A stretch of DNA of 64,000 nucleotides from an uncultured Pseudoruegeria sp. (GTDB taxonomy: Bacteria > Pseudomonadota > Alphaproteobacteria > Rhodobacterales > Rhodobacteraceae): assembly GCA_947498155.1 (NCBI GenBank), contig CANMJD010000002.1, forward strand, positions 310,001-374,000. The letters run 5' to 3'. A model generated the notes under the pieces. It saw only the letters and a program-made list of their open reading frames with translations, did no database searches and was not told the DNA's origin. Shown here piece after piece: positions 1 to 7,691 of this stretch (the stretch's first letter is position 1; every line of letters starts with the position of its first letter). A program made the position numbers and the translations under genes.

Positions 1-475
1 GTTTGGTGGCTTTCCGATGTTGGTCATACTGACACTCGTTCTGGTGATCTTCTTCGATTTGGCCGTACGCCACACACGATTTTTCCGGCAGGTCTACTTT
101 ATCGGAGCAAACGAGAAGGCCGCGATGCTGTCGGGCATTCACGTCAATCGTGTCAGGATCATCGCCTATGTTCTGACGGGCATGTTGGCGGCTTTAGCCG
201 GTATCTTGCTCGCCTCCCGCCTGATGAGCGGGACACCGACCGGCGGTAACGGCATTGAACTCCAAGTTCTTGCAGCGGCAGTCATCGGTGGCGCTTCACT
301 GCGCGGCGGCGAAGGGACCATCCTTGGCGCATTCCTCGGTGTGGTCTTTGTCGCACTCATCAACAACTCCATGACCATGCTCGCGGTCTCTATCTACTGG
401 CAAATGATTGTCATCGGCGCCGTTCTTGTGAGCGCTGTCGCACTCGACATGCTGATCCGCGGCTCAAAGGGCTGA
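1..475 (+). CDS. Sugar ABC transporter permease, RbsC family (5' end cut off)
   Basis: This is the C-terminal part of an inner-membrane permease for ribose-type sugar ABC transporters. The frame is open from base 2, so the true start lies outside the window. About 157 residues are visible. They contain the family's cytoplasmic loop (IGANEKAAMLSGIHVNRVRI), which contacts the ATPase, and then hydrophobic segments with the glycine-rich stretch VIGGASLRGGEGTILGAFLG. It lies 42 bp upstream of a matching binding-protein gene, so the two probably work together. The ATPase gene is presumably upstream. The substrate cannot be read from the sequence; a sugar or sugar acid is inferred from the neighbours. 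Confidence 0.9.
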   Translation, partial: FGGFPMLVILTLVLVIFFDLAVRHTRFFRQVYFIGANEKAAMLSGIHVNRVRIIAYVLTGMLAALAGILLASRLMSGTPTGGNGIELQVLAAAVIGGASLRGGEGTILGAFLGVVFVALINNSMTMLAVSIYWQMIVIGAVLVSAVALDMLIRGSKG

Positions 476-517
476 GATCACAACTAAGACGAATACGATA
501 ACCAACGGGAGGTCATA

Positions 518-1516
518 ATGACCAATTTCAAAGTAAATAGACGAAACCTTCTGACAGCTGGCACCACCGCCGGTCTGGCCTCAGCATTCAGCCTTCCGAT
601 GCTGTCCAGCGAGGCAATGGCGCAAGGCGCAGGCAAGGAATACGTCTTCCTGTCGATCGTTACGCAGGTTCCGTTCTGGGTGGACTACCGCAATGCGATG
701 GAAGACCTCGAAGAGCTAATGGGCATCAAAGCAACCTTCACTGGCCCACTGGATTTTGACACGGCTGCACAGGCACGCCAGCTCGACGAGCTGATTGCGC
801 GCCGCCCGGCCGGCATTCTGATCTTCCCCGGCGATCCAGCAACTTTGGCCCCAGGCATCGAACGCGCAGTTGAAGCTGGCATTCCAATCACGTGCTGCAT
901 CGGTGACGTTCCTGACAGCCCTCGTTCCACATTCCTTGGCATCAACGGCGTGCAAGCCGGACGTGTGGGTGGTGAAATGCTGGCCCAAGCCATTGGCGGT
1001 CGCGGCAAGGTCATTCTTGGGACGTTCCCGGCACCATCTACGCTTGAGCGCGTTGAAGGCTATAAGCAAATCTTCGAAGAGAAGTATCCCGAGATTGAAG
1101 TTGTTGACGTAGTGAATGACCGGGCCGACCCGTCATACGCACCGACAGCGTACCTGCAGGCGATCCAGGCGAACCCAGACATCGTCGGCATTGGCGGCAC
1201 AGACGGCGACAGTGGTAAGGGTGCTGCCATTGCGGTCACCGAAGCTGGTCGCGTTGGAGACATCAAGATCGTTGCAATGGACCGTAACGACGACATGCTT
1301 CCTTACATCGAGGACGGAACGATCACGGGCGCGGTCGCCCAAAAATCCTATCTTGAGATTTTCTTGGCCTTCCACATGATGCATTGGCAAAACACAGATG
1401 GGCTCAAGGTTCTGCCTGATTGGCGCGCCGCTGGCATCAATCCGTTGCCCGAGCGTGTAGAGACCGGCGTTATGTCCATCACGGCTGACAACGTCGCTCA
1501 GTTCAAGCACGTCTAA
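518..1516 (+). CDS. Sugar ABC transporter substrate-binding protein, Tat-exported
   Basis: A periplasmic binding protein of the type I (RbsB/LacI-like) fold, 332 residues. The N-terminus carries a twin-arginine motif (NRRNLLTAG) and a hydrophobic stretch ending near AMAQG, so it is probably exported folded by Tat. The mature part shows the two-lobe pattern typical of ribose and galactose binders, for example RRPAGILIFPGDP and IVAMDRNDDM. A GGAGG ribosome-binding site lies just before the ATG. It follows the permease directly and precedes sugar-modifying enzymes. An intercistronic hairpin after the stop may stabilise this message relative to its neighbours. The ligand is unknown. Confidence 0.9.
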   Translation: MTNFKVNRRNLLTAGTTAGLASAFSLPMLSSEAMAQGAGKEYVFLSIVTQVPFWVDYRNAMEDLEELMGIKATFTGPLDFDTAAQARQLDELIARRPAGILIFPGDPATLAPGIERAVEAGIPITCCIGDVPDSPRSTFLGINGVQAGRVGGEMLAQAIGGRGKVILGTFPAPSTLERVEGYKQIFEEKYPEIEVVDVVNDRADPSYAPTAYLQAIQANPDIVGIGGTDGDSGKGAAIAVTEAGRVGDIKIVAMDRNDDMLPYIEDGTITGAVAQKSYLEIFLAFHMMHWQNTDGLKVLPDWRAAGINPLPERVETGVMSITADNVAQFKHV

Positions 1517-1523
1517 CCAAAAG

Positions 1524-1550
1524 ATGGCACCGCCGATCGCGCGGTGCCAT
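1524..1550 (+). promoter_or_regulatory. Intercistronic hairpin after the binding-protein gene
   Basis: A perfect 10-bp inverted repeat (ATGGCACCGC, 7-nt loop, GCGGTGCCAT) starts 8 bp after the binding-protein stop codon. No T-run follows, so it is not a standard terminator. Such hairpins after binding-protein genes often protect the upstream mRNA from 3' exonucleases and raise the level of the binding protein over the other components. That role is inferred here. Confidence 0.6.
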
Positions 1551-1574
1551 ACTGCTTAAAGCACGGGTGCCTTT

Positions 1575-2474
1575 ATGTCTGACATATGGAAGCAGGAAAC
1601 TCTAAGCTCTAGCGATCTTGAATTGACCGTATTGCCCGGTATCGGCGGGCGGCTTTGGGATGTCCGCTTTCAGAAGCATTCGCTGCTATTTCAAAATCAG
1701 GATCTGTCGGGCTACACGCCAGATCTAAAGGACCTGACGGGCTATCCAACAAAATCACCCCAGTTCGGCTTTCCCCTCTGGGGCGGCGAAAAGACATGGA
1801 TCGCGCCCGACACGAGTTGGCCAAACGGCGCGCCCTATCAGGCCCTCGACTCTGGCTCATTTGAAACGATCGAAATGGGAAAAAACCACATCGCTATGCG
1901 TAGCCCAATCTGCCCTCAATCGGGGCTACAGATCGAACGCGAAATTCGACTTGAGCGCGGCTCCGAATTCTCGATCCACCACAAGGTCTGCAACCAAGGA
2001 GAGAACGCCAGAGACGTCGGCATTTGGTCGGTCATGATGCTCAACCACCAAGCACGCATAGGCGTGCCCGGAAAGAACATGAAGACGTGCGACGTTTTCG
2101 GAAACCCAACATGTTTCTTAGCTCAATCCACCGAAGGGATGATTTGGGATTGCAACGGATTGGGTGAATTCAAGATTGGTGTTGAGAACCCAAACACACG
2201 TACTTTCGTTCGCCTTGATGTCGGACAAGCCACGATCTGGATGCTTTGCCAAACGGATTTGGCATCTTTGGGCGACGCCTTTGCTCACACCTATCCTTTG
2301 GAGATCTTCAATTCTGGTGACTACCCCTATTGCGAAGCAGAGTGGCACGGGCCGCTCAAAATGCTCTCTCCAAACGCAACGACCGAATTCAAACAACGCT
2401 TCAAAGTTTGGGCAGGCGATGCCCCGCTGGCGCTGGCACAATCAGAACTGGAACTGATGAAATGCATGTCTTGA
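1575..2474 (+). CDS. Aldose-epimerase-like protein (DUF4380 type)
   Basis: A predicted cytoplasmic protein of 299 residues, dominated by beta-strand-forming sequence, that resembles the galactose-mutarotase fold. An N-terminal LPGIGGRLWDVRF block and a central GIWSVMMLN block fit the DUF4380 group of mutarotase-like proteins. It has no signal peptide. It lies 58 bp after the binding-protein gene and overlaps the next gene by 13 bp, so translational coupling is likely. By context it could interconvert anomers or otherwise act on the imported sugar before oxidation by the downstream dehydrogenase. The family assignment is from overall resemblance and the exact reaction is not known. No clear Shine-Dalgarno precedes the ATG. 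Confidence 0.6.
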   Translation: MSDIWKQETLSSSDLELTVLPGIGGRLWDVRFQKHSLLFQNQDLSGYTPDLKDLTGYPTKSPQFGFPLWGGEKTWIAPDTSWPNGAPYQALDSGSFETIEMGKNHIAMRSPICPQSGLQIEREIRLERGSEFSIHHKVCNQGENARDVGIWSVMMLNHQARIGVPGKNMKTCDVFGNPTCFLAQSTEGMIWDCNGLGEFKIGVENPNTRTFVRLDVGQATIWMLCQTDLASLGDAFAHTYPLEIFNSGDYPYCEAEWHGPLKMLSPNATTEFKQRFKVWAGDAPLALAQSELELMKCMS

Positions 2475-3271
2475 TTACTGGAGCAGGCGGCCACCTCGGG
2501 CGCAAATTGTTCGACTTTCTTAAGGCCGACGATCGCTTCGTCGTGAGCGGGCTGGATATTCGTCCAGTCGATCACCCCGACATTCGTAAAGCTGACATGT
2601 CCGCGTCTCCGGACTGGGCGACGCTATTGGATGGTGTTGACGTAATCGTCCATCTGGCTGGCGACAGAGAGCCAACCGCATCATGGGCATCCAGCGTCAA
2701 GAACAACATGGATGCGACGCTTGAGCTTTATCACCAGGCAGCGCAACTGGGCGTCTCGCGTGTTGTCCTTGCCAGCTCGAACTGGATTCACGGTGACAAG
2801 CGTTTCACTGATGATCTGTTGAATGCCGAAACGCCACCTGGACCGGTTAATGCCTACGGCATGTCCAAACTTTTTTGTGAGCGCTCCGGAGCTTACTTTG
2901 CAAAGCATCGCGGCCTTTCCGTGATCTGTATGCGGATCGGGTGGACACAGTGGACTCATAACAACCGACCAGGAGCGCATATGGCAATGGGGCAATGGGG
3001 TCAGGAAATGTGGCTCAGTGATCGTGACTTCCTTGAGGGGATAAAAGCCGCAGTTGTTGCCGAGGGCGTTCGTTTTGCAGCTTTGAACCTGATGTCGAAC
3101 AACCCGGGAATGCGCTGGGATATGCGGGAAACGAAAGACGCGATCGGGTTTGAACCGCAAGATGGCGCCAAGCCGACCATGAACATCAAGCGGGAATTTC
3201 AGGCACGTCTCAAAAAGCTCGTTATGTTCTCGCTTCCGCGGTGGTTCGAAAGGCGTTTTCCTAGCTGGTGA
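2462..3271 (+). CDS. NAD-dependent SDR, uronate-dehydrogenase-like
   Basis: An extended short-chain dehydrogenase of 269 residues. The N-terminus holds the Rossmann motif TGAGGHLGRK and the catalytic YxxxK appears as AYGMSK. Overall length and the C-terminal segment with MRWDMRETKDAIGFEPQDGA resemble bacterial uronate dehydrogenases, which oxidise hexuronates to aldarolactones. The start chosen is the ATG inside the last codons of the upstream gene, because it gives the normal family N-terminus (MHVLITGAGG). The frame is open further upstream, but that extension has no homology signal. The overlap suggests coupling with the mutarotase-like gene. Hexuronate oxidation is inferred; another aldose is possible. 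Confidence 0.8.
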   Translation: MHVLITGAGGHLGRKLFDFLKADDRFVVSGLDIRPVDHPDIRKADMSASPDWATLLDGVDVIVHLAGDREPTASWASSVKNNMDATLELYHQAAQLGVSRVVLASSNWIHGDKRFTDDLLNAETPPGPVNAYGMSKLFCERSGAYFAKHRGLSVICMRIGWTQWTHNNRPGAHMAMGQWGQEMWLSDRDFLEGIKAAVVAEGVRFAALNLMSNNPGMRWDMRETKDAIGFEPQDGAKPTMNIKREFQARLKKLVMFSLPRWFERRFPSW

Positions 3272-3908
3272 TCTCGTCGCTGTTTGCGCGGGGTGCAAGC
3301 GTTTCGATCAAAAAGCACACGGACCAAGCCTTTTCCGATGCCGTTGCATCTTCAAGCCGAAGGGGAAAGTTATCCCGAAGCCGCTAAAAGCGTTTATGCC
3401 AACGTCGTTGCGACAGCCGAAAATCCAGAAACTCTATACTTGCTAGTTTCTTGCGACACGGAACCAACGAACGTGACTATGAACTTCTGGAAGCGGGCAT
3501 GCGGGTCGCGGCTTTGAAGGGAAGCAAGGTCCGCGACTTGAACCTTGGCCAATCCCTAGTCGTTGCGGTTTGTTGGAATGGCCGGTTTACACGCTGCGCA
3601 GCGATGCTCGAAGCTGAGCAGATTCAGCATTGGTTGTGCTGCGCGGGCATGCAGCACGAAATTGATACTTCTGCTCTGGGCTCAAACCCCACATTTATAC
3701 TCTCTGCAAAAAGAACGATCTCAAAGCTTGCCAGTCGATCTGAAACCTCATGCCCAGACTAAACAGAATCTCTAGGCTCAATACCCCCTCTCTGCTGTGA
3801 TGTTTCCGCCGATCCCCTTGTTTTCCGGCAGATGCGCTCTTTTCTATGGGGAGGCCTTGCGGTATGAGGCCTCGTCTTCGGACGATTTGAACAAAGGAGT
3901 CCCCTCAG
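3272..3908. other. Gene-poor stretch between the sugar cluster and asd
   Basis: About 640 bp without a supported gene. Two overlapping plus-strand reading frames occur (3284-3517 and 3451-3762). Neither has a ribosome-binding site, recognisable motif or typical codon usage, and they read more like decayed sequence than a gene. The last part (3851-3884) holds the structured asd leader. I see no terminal repeats or transposase signature that would identify a mobile element. Confidence 0.5.
3851..3884 (+). promoter_or_regulatory. Two stacked hairpins in the asd 5' leader
   Basis: A 6-bp stem (GAGGCC/GGCCTC, 3851-3873) abuts a perfect CGTC-TTCG-GACG hairpin at 3873-3884. The latter is an exceptionally stable C(UUCG)G tetraloop class. 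The pair ends about 10 bp before the AAAGGAG ribosome-binding site of asd. It may stabilise the transcript or keep the initiation region open. It does not resemble the lysine riboswitch found before some asd/lysC genes. Confidence 0.45.
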
Positions 3909-4931
3909 ATGGGTTACAAAGTCGCCGTCGTGGGCGCCACAGGCAATGTGGGCCGCGAAATGCTGAACATTCTGGCTGAACGCCAGTTTCCTGTAGACGA
4001 GATTGTTGCGCTGGCATCGCGCAAGTCCCTCGGTTCCGAGGTCAGCTTTGGCGATACCACCCTGAAGACCAAGGACCTGGATACCTTTGATTTCACCGGT
4101 TGGGACATGGCGTTGTTTGCCGTGGGCTCTGAGGCGACCAAAGTCTATGCGCCGCGGGCGGCCAAGGCTGGCTGCTTGGTGATCGATAACTCCTCGCTCT
4201 ATCGTTATGATCCGCAGATCCCGCTGATCGTGCCAGAGGTGAACCCCGAGGCCGTACATGGCTACAAAGAAAAAATGATCATCGCCAACCCCAACTGCTC
4301 CACCGCGCAGATGGTTGTGGCGCTGAAGCCGTTGCATGACCGTGCAAAGATCAAACGCGTTGTCGTGTCTACTTATCAATCCGTGTCCGGTGCGGGCAAA
4401 AACGGTATTGATGAGCTGTGGGACCAGACCAAATCGATCTACAATCCGACAGACAACAAGCCGCCAAAGCAGTTCACAAAGCAGATCGCGTTCAACGTGA
4501 TCCCGCATATCGACGTGTTCATGGATGACGGTTCCACCAAAGAAGAGTGGAAAATGGTTGCCGAAACCAAGAAAATCATCGACCCGTCGATAAAAGTCAC
4601 TGCAACCTGTGTGCGGGTACCGGTCTTTGTCGGTCACTCTGAATCGGTAAATATCGAGACCGAGGATTTTCTGGATGAAGATGAAGCCCGCGACATCCTG
4701 CGCGAAGCACCCGGTGTTATGGTCATCGATAAACGCGAAGACGGTGGCTATGTGACACCGGTTGAATGTGTTGGTGATTTTGCCACATTTATCAGCCGAC
4801 TGCGTCAGGACAGCACCATCGACAATGGTTTGAACTTCTGGTGTGTGTCCGACAACCTGCGCAAAGGGGCAGCGTTGAACGCAGTCCAGATCGCAGAGCT
4901 GTATGGCCGCGAGATTCTGAAAAAAGGCTAA
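3909..4931 (+). CDS. asd: Aspartate-semialdehyde dehydrogenase
   Basis: Catalyses the NADPH-dependent reduction of aspartyl phosphate to aspartate semialdehyde, the branch point to lysine/diaminopimelate, threonine and methionine. The 340-residue protein starts with the nucleotide-binding motif GATGNVG (residues 9-15). The active-site cysteine is Cys130 in NPNCSTAQMV. Length and motifs are standard for the family. An AAAGGAG site precedes the ATG. The gene appears monocistronic: a structured leader precedes it and a strong terminator follows 27 bp after the stop. The lysine-pathway partners dapD and dapE lie elsewhere in this window. Confidence 0.97.
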   Translation: MGYKVAVVGATGNVGREMLNILAERQFPVDEIVALASRKSLGSEVSFGDTTLKTKDLDTFDFTGWDMALFAVGSEATKVYAPRAAKAGCLVIDNSSLYRYDPQIPLIVPEVNPEAVHGYKEKMIIANPNCSTAQMVVALKPLHDRAKIKRVVVSTYQSVSGAGKNGIDELWDQTKSIYNPTDNKPPKQFTKQIAFNVIPHIDVFMDDGSTKEEWKMVAETKKIIDPSIKVTATCVRVPVFVGHSESVNIETEDFLDEDEARDILREAPGVMVIDKREDGGYVTPVECVGDFATFISRLRQDSTIDNGLNFWCVSDNLRKGAALNAVQIAELYGREILKKG

Positions 4932-4957
4932 GTCTTAAACTATATTAAAATTAAAGA

Positions 4958-4985
4958 AGGGCGCCTGAAGAGAGCGCCCTTTTTT
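4958..4985 (+). terminator. Rho-independent terminator of asd
   Basis: A 7-bp stem (AGGGCGC/GCGCCCT) with a 9-nt loop is followed directly by a T-run and, after TGTG, by a second run of seven Ts. It sits 27 bp after the asd stop codon. Confidence 0.92.
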
Positions 4986-4999
4986 GTGTTTTTTTAAAC

Positions 5000-5042
5000 T
5001 GTCAATTGAAGTTGACAAAATACACCCTATCTATCCTGTATT
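5000..5042 (+). promoter_or_regulatory. Candidate promoter with overlapping palindromic operator
   Basis: TGTCAA-N6-TTGACA forms a perfect 6-bp inverted repeat at 5000-5017. Its right arm is also a consensus -35 hexamer, and TGTATT at 5037-5042 could be the -10 with a rather long 19-bp spacer. A dimeric repressor or activator bound here would control the small gene at 5190. The regulator is not identifiable. Confidence 0.4.
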
Positions 5043-5095
5043 AAGGAAGAAGAAGTCTTCAGTCTTCTGAAATCTTTTTCTGATTGAATATCTCA

Positions 5096-5163
5096 AAGGG
5101 CCCGATCGGGTGTGTCGATACAGACAGACCGACATGGCGTTTTCCCTCGTCTTTCGGGCCCTT
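5096..5163 (+). repeat. Long-range inverted repeat in the leader of the 5190 gene
   Basis: Perfect 10-bp arms AAGGGCCCGA (5096-5105) and TCGGGCCCTT (5154-5163) enclose 48 bp and end about 26 bp before the start codon at 5190. In RNA this would form one large stem-loop just ahead of the ribosome-binding site. Each arm also contains the self-complementary GGGCCC. Confidence 0.5.
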
Positions 5164-5189
5164 CAGAGATTTGGATCGGAGGTCAATTT

Positions 5190-5537
5190 ATGGCTGAATA
5201 CCAAAATACACCAAGCCAACGTGTGGGCCATGACGACAGGCGCATACAGCGGGTTGTGACGGTTGCCACTCCGACACCACAGACGCGGGGGCGTTCCAGA
5301 TATGTGGCCTTTGCGGCCAATCATATTTCGCCGCCCAGATCGATGGTTCCGCGACAGGATAAATCTACCAAAGCCTCGAAAGGCTGGTGGCGCATTGCGA
5401 TCCCGTCTTTCAGCTTTTCAAACTGGTTGGCCCGCCATCGTCCGCATCGCGCAAAGCTGGAGCGGGCCGAGTTGGAAACCCTGTTTCAACGAGAATTACA
5501 GGATTTTAAAACCGCCTATATTCGGGCGCGTTTCTAA
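5190..5537 (+). CDS. Hypothetical basic protein, 115 residues
   Basis: I do not recognise this protein. The start is set by the GGAGG site at 5179-5183, 6 bp before the ATG at 5190. The frame extends upstream to 5112, but that part covers a structured leader. The product is rich in arginine and lysine. It has a low-complexity N-terminal half with several prolines, a short aromatic patch (KGWWRIAIPSFSFSNWL) and a charged helical C-terminus. It has no signal peptide. Its 3' end overlaps the converging sbtB gene by 4 bp. A structured leader and a palindromic promoter suggest regulated expression. Confidence 0.6.
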   Translation: MAEYQNTPSQRVGHDDRRIQRVVTVATPTPQTRGRSRYVAFAANHISPPRSMVPRQDKSTKASKGWWRIAIPSFSFSNWLARHRPHRAKLERAELETLFQRELQDFKTAYIRARF

Positions 5538-5845
5538 AACCGTTCTGCCCGCAGAACTTCGCAATCTGACACGGCAACAACGCCGATATGGCGCTCTACC
5601 ACCGAGAACACATTCTCAAGCAGCGCATCCAACCGTTCGGGGCGAATAACACTGACCACCTGCACCATGCCTGAACCGCGCCCGATCTGACCTTCACGGC
5701 TCCAGACGCCCGAATCTCCGGAGCCGCCAAGAACCGGCAGAATAGTATATCCGGTGACGCCTGCTTCTTGCATGGCGTCGGTCAAACGGCTTTGCATCAC
5801 CGATTCAATGATAATTGCGACGCGTTTGGCTTTATGTGTTTGCAT
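5534..5845 (-). CDS. sbtB: PII-like regulator of bicarbonate transport (SbtB-like)
   Basis: A 103-residue PII-superfamily protein. The core strands (RVAIIIE, GYTILPVLGG, VVSVIRPERLDALLENV) fit the ferredoxin-like PII fold, with a glycine-rich T-loop region (GGSGDSGVWSREGQIGRG). SbtB proteins in cyanobacteria bind adenine nucleotides, cAMP or c-di-AMP and gate the SbtA transporter in the inner membrane. Here its ATG shares one base with the stop codon of sbtA (TAATG), so the two are translationally coupled. There is no uridylylation-type Tyr51 region of classical GlnB. The assignment rests on size, fold pattern and the sbtA neighbour. Confidence 0.85.
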   Translation of the reverse strand: MQTHKAKRVAIIIESVMQSRLTDAMQEAGVTGYTILPVLGGSGDSGVWSREGQIGRGSGMVQVVSVIRPERLDALLENVFSVVERHIGVVAVSDCEVLRAERF

Positions 5846-6834
5846 TAGCCTGCTCCATACAATGTTTGGGCCACTGCCAGATATAGTGGGATGCCCAATG
5901 TCAGATTAAACGGGAAGGTAACCCCCAAAGACAGGGTCAGATAGATGCCGGGATCGGCTTCGGGCACCGCCACCCGCATGGCAGCGGGCACCGCGATATA
6001 GCTGGCCGAGGCAGCAAGAATCATCATCAACACAGCGCCGCCCAGCGACAGACCGATCAGCATGGCCAGACTCAGCCCGATGACGCTGCCCAGAACCGGC
6101 ATGACAATGGCAAAGGCCAGTGCGCCGCCATTGATTTTGCCCCGCGCCTGCAGCAAACCGCGTCCGGCAACAAGACCCATATCCAGCAGGAACAGACACA
6201 AAACACCCTTGAACGGCGCGACGATAAAGTCTTCGATCTCTCCCATGCCGTCGGTGCCGGTGATCATGCCAATCACAAAAGCCCCGATCAGCAAAACGAT
6301 AGAGCCGTTCAGCAAAATCTCGCGCCAAAGATCGGAGTCCATGCGGCTTTCGCCTGATCCTTTGTTGTTGCGGGCAATCAGCCACAGGGCAGACAGGATC
6401 GCGGGCGCTTCCATGGCGGCGGCGACGGCAACCATAAAGCCTTCACTGTCGATACCGCGCCCCGCCAGCACAGAGGTGCCGGCGACAAAAGTCACAATCG
6501 AGATGGACCCGTAATGCGCCGCCACGGCCGCTTTGTCGGTTGCAGAGAGTTTGGTAAGTGCCGACAGCATGGCAAAGGCGATCAACGGCAAAGCGAAAGA
6601 CATCAGAACACCGGCGCCGATGGCGGTGAACAGGCGTATATCCGCGCCGTATTCGGCCACGCTGACACCGCCTTTAAAGCCGATGGCGAACAGCAGATAG
6701 ATCGACATCAGTTTTGCCGCAGCTTCCGGCACGCTTAAATCAGAGCGTCCCAGTGCTGCAAAAAGCCCCAGGGCAAAGCTCAGAATGATCGGAGAGCCGA
6801 GATTGCTCAGGGCCAGACTAACGATTTCTTGCAT
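5845..6834 (-). CDS. sbtA: Sodium-dependent bicarbonate transporter SbtA
   Basis: An inner-membrane protein of the SbtA (DUF897) family that imports bicarbonate with sodium in cyanobacteria. About 329 residues with some ten hydrophobic segments and the inverted-repeat architecture of the family. Conserved blocks include LSVPEAAAKLMSIYLLFAIG and AAHYGSISIVTFVAG. The start at 6834 gives the usual N-terminus; a longer frame begins at 6885, directly after the carbonic anhydrase gene. Operon order is carbonic anhydrase, sbtA, sbtB. The trio should raise intracellular bicarbonate for carboxylases. No RuBisCO gene is visible in the window, so the use may be anaplerotic or, in a phototrophic relative, mixotrophic. 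Confidence 0.92.
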   Translation of the reverse strand: MQEIVSLALSNLGSPIILSFALGLFAALGRSDLSVPEAAAKLMSIYLLFAIGFKGGVSVAEYGADIRLFTAIGAGVLMSFALPLIAFAMLSALTKLSATDKAAVAAHYGSISIVTFVAGTSVLAGRGIDSEGFMVAVAAAMEAPAILSALWLIARNNKGSGESRMDSDLWREILLNGSIVLLIGAFVIGMITGTDGMGEIEDFIVAPFKGVLCLFLLDMGLVAGRGLLQARGKINGGALAFAIVMPVLGSVIGLSLAMLIGLSLGGAVLMMILAASASYIAVPAAMRVAVPEADPGIYLTLSLGVTFPFNLTLGIPLYLAVAQTLYGAG

Positions 6835-6887
6835 GATGTTTCCCGTTGGTTGGGCAAGATATGGAATGCCTGGGTGCAGCTTCAAGG

Positions 6888-7538
6888 CTAAATCGGTAGA
6901 AATGCACCAGTTTGTGGATCAAAACAGGCCAGGTCCCCTGCGCCGATATCATTCCAGAGTCCATGAATGGTCAACCGCCCCTCGGCAATGCCGTCGGCGA
7001 CATAGGGAAAGGTCATCAGGTTTTCCAACGACACGATCACAGCCTGCTTTTCCAGTGCCGTCGTGCGTTCGGCAATATCTTCGATATGGGCGACCTGTTC
7101 GTAGCCGGGGCGCAAGATATCCATCCATCTCCCGACAAAGCTGGTTTTCTCTTCTAGCTCGGGTGCGTTACCGGAGCACATGTCGTGGCAACCTTTGACC
7201 CCGCCACAGTTGGAATGCCCGATCACAACGATATGCGGTACTTTGAGAGCATTCACAGCATATTCTACAGCGGCAGAAGTGCCGTGGGCTTCGCCATCGG
7301 GTTCATATTTGGGAACGAGGTTGGCAATGTTTCGGTGTATAAAGAATTCCCCCTGATCGGCTCCGAAAATAGAGGTCACATGCACACGGCTGTCACAACA
7401 GGATATGATCATCGCGCGCGGACGCTGGCCTTCGTCTGCCAACCGCCGGTACCAGGCTTTGTTTTCATCATAGGTGGTGGCCTTCCATCCTTGAAAACGT
7501 TGAACAAGATATGCGGGCAATGGTTTCGCGGGGATCAT
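6888..7538 (-). CDS. Beta-class carbonic anhydrase
   Basis: Interconverts CO2 and bicarbonate in the cytoplasm. With the start at 7538 (ribosome-binding site AAGGAAAG upstream) the protein has 216 residues, the family norm. Zinc ligands are visible as Cys47 and Asp49 with the partner Arg51 (CCDSR), and His108 and Cys111 (GHSNCGG). The frame also opens 13 codons earlier at 7577. It is the first gene of the sbt operon, 53 bp ahead of sbtA. Equilibrating imported bicarbonate with CO2 is the obvious role next to a bicarbonate pump. Confidence 0.95.
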   Translation of the reverse strand: MIPAKPLPAYLVQRFQGWKATTYDENKAWYRRLADEGQRPRAMIISCCDSRVHVTSIFGADQGEFFIHRNIANLVPKYEPDGEAHGTSAAVEYAVNALKVPHIVVIGHSNCGGVKGCHDMCSGNAPELEEKTSFVGRWMDILRPGYEQVAHIEDIAERTTALEKQAVIVSLENLMTFPYVADGIAEGRLTIHGLWNDIGAGDLACFDPQTGAFLPI

Positions 7539-7691
7539 GATCGGGCCTTTCCTTGGTGGTTGCGCCTGTGTATTCACGATTTGCCTTTATTTCGAGCTAT
7601 TTCTTTGTCGTTGATCAATGCAATTTAAGAATTTCGGCGTCATTCTGTTGTTTAAGTGCCATGGGGGCAATTCAACGGAGGCAAGACTACC

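Noticed and set aside
3763-3908. Lysine riboswitch upstream of asd
   Set aside because: The leader is far too short and lacks the five-helix core; only two small hairpins are present.
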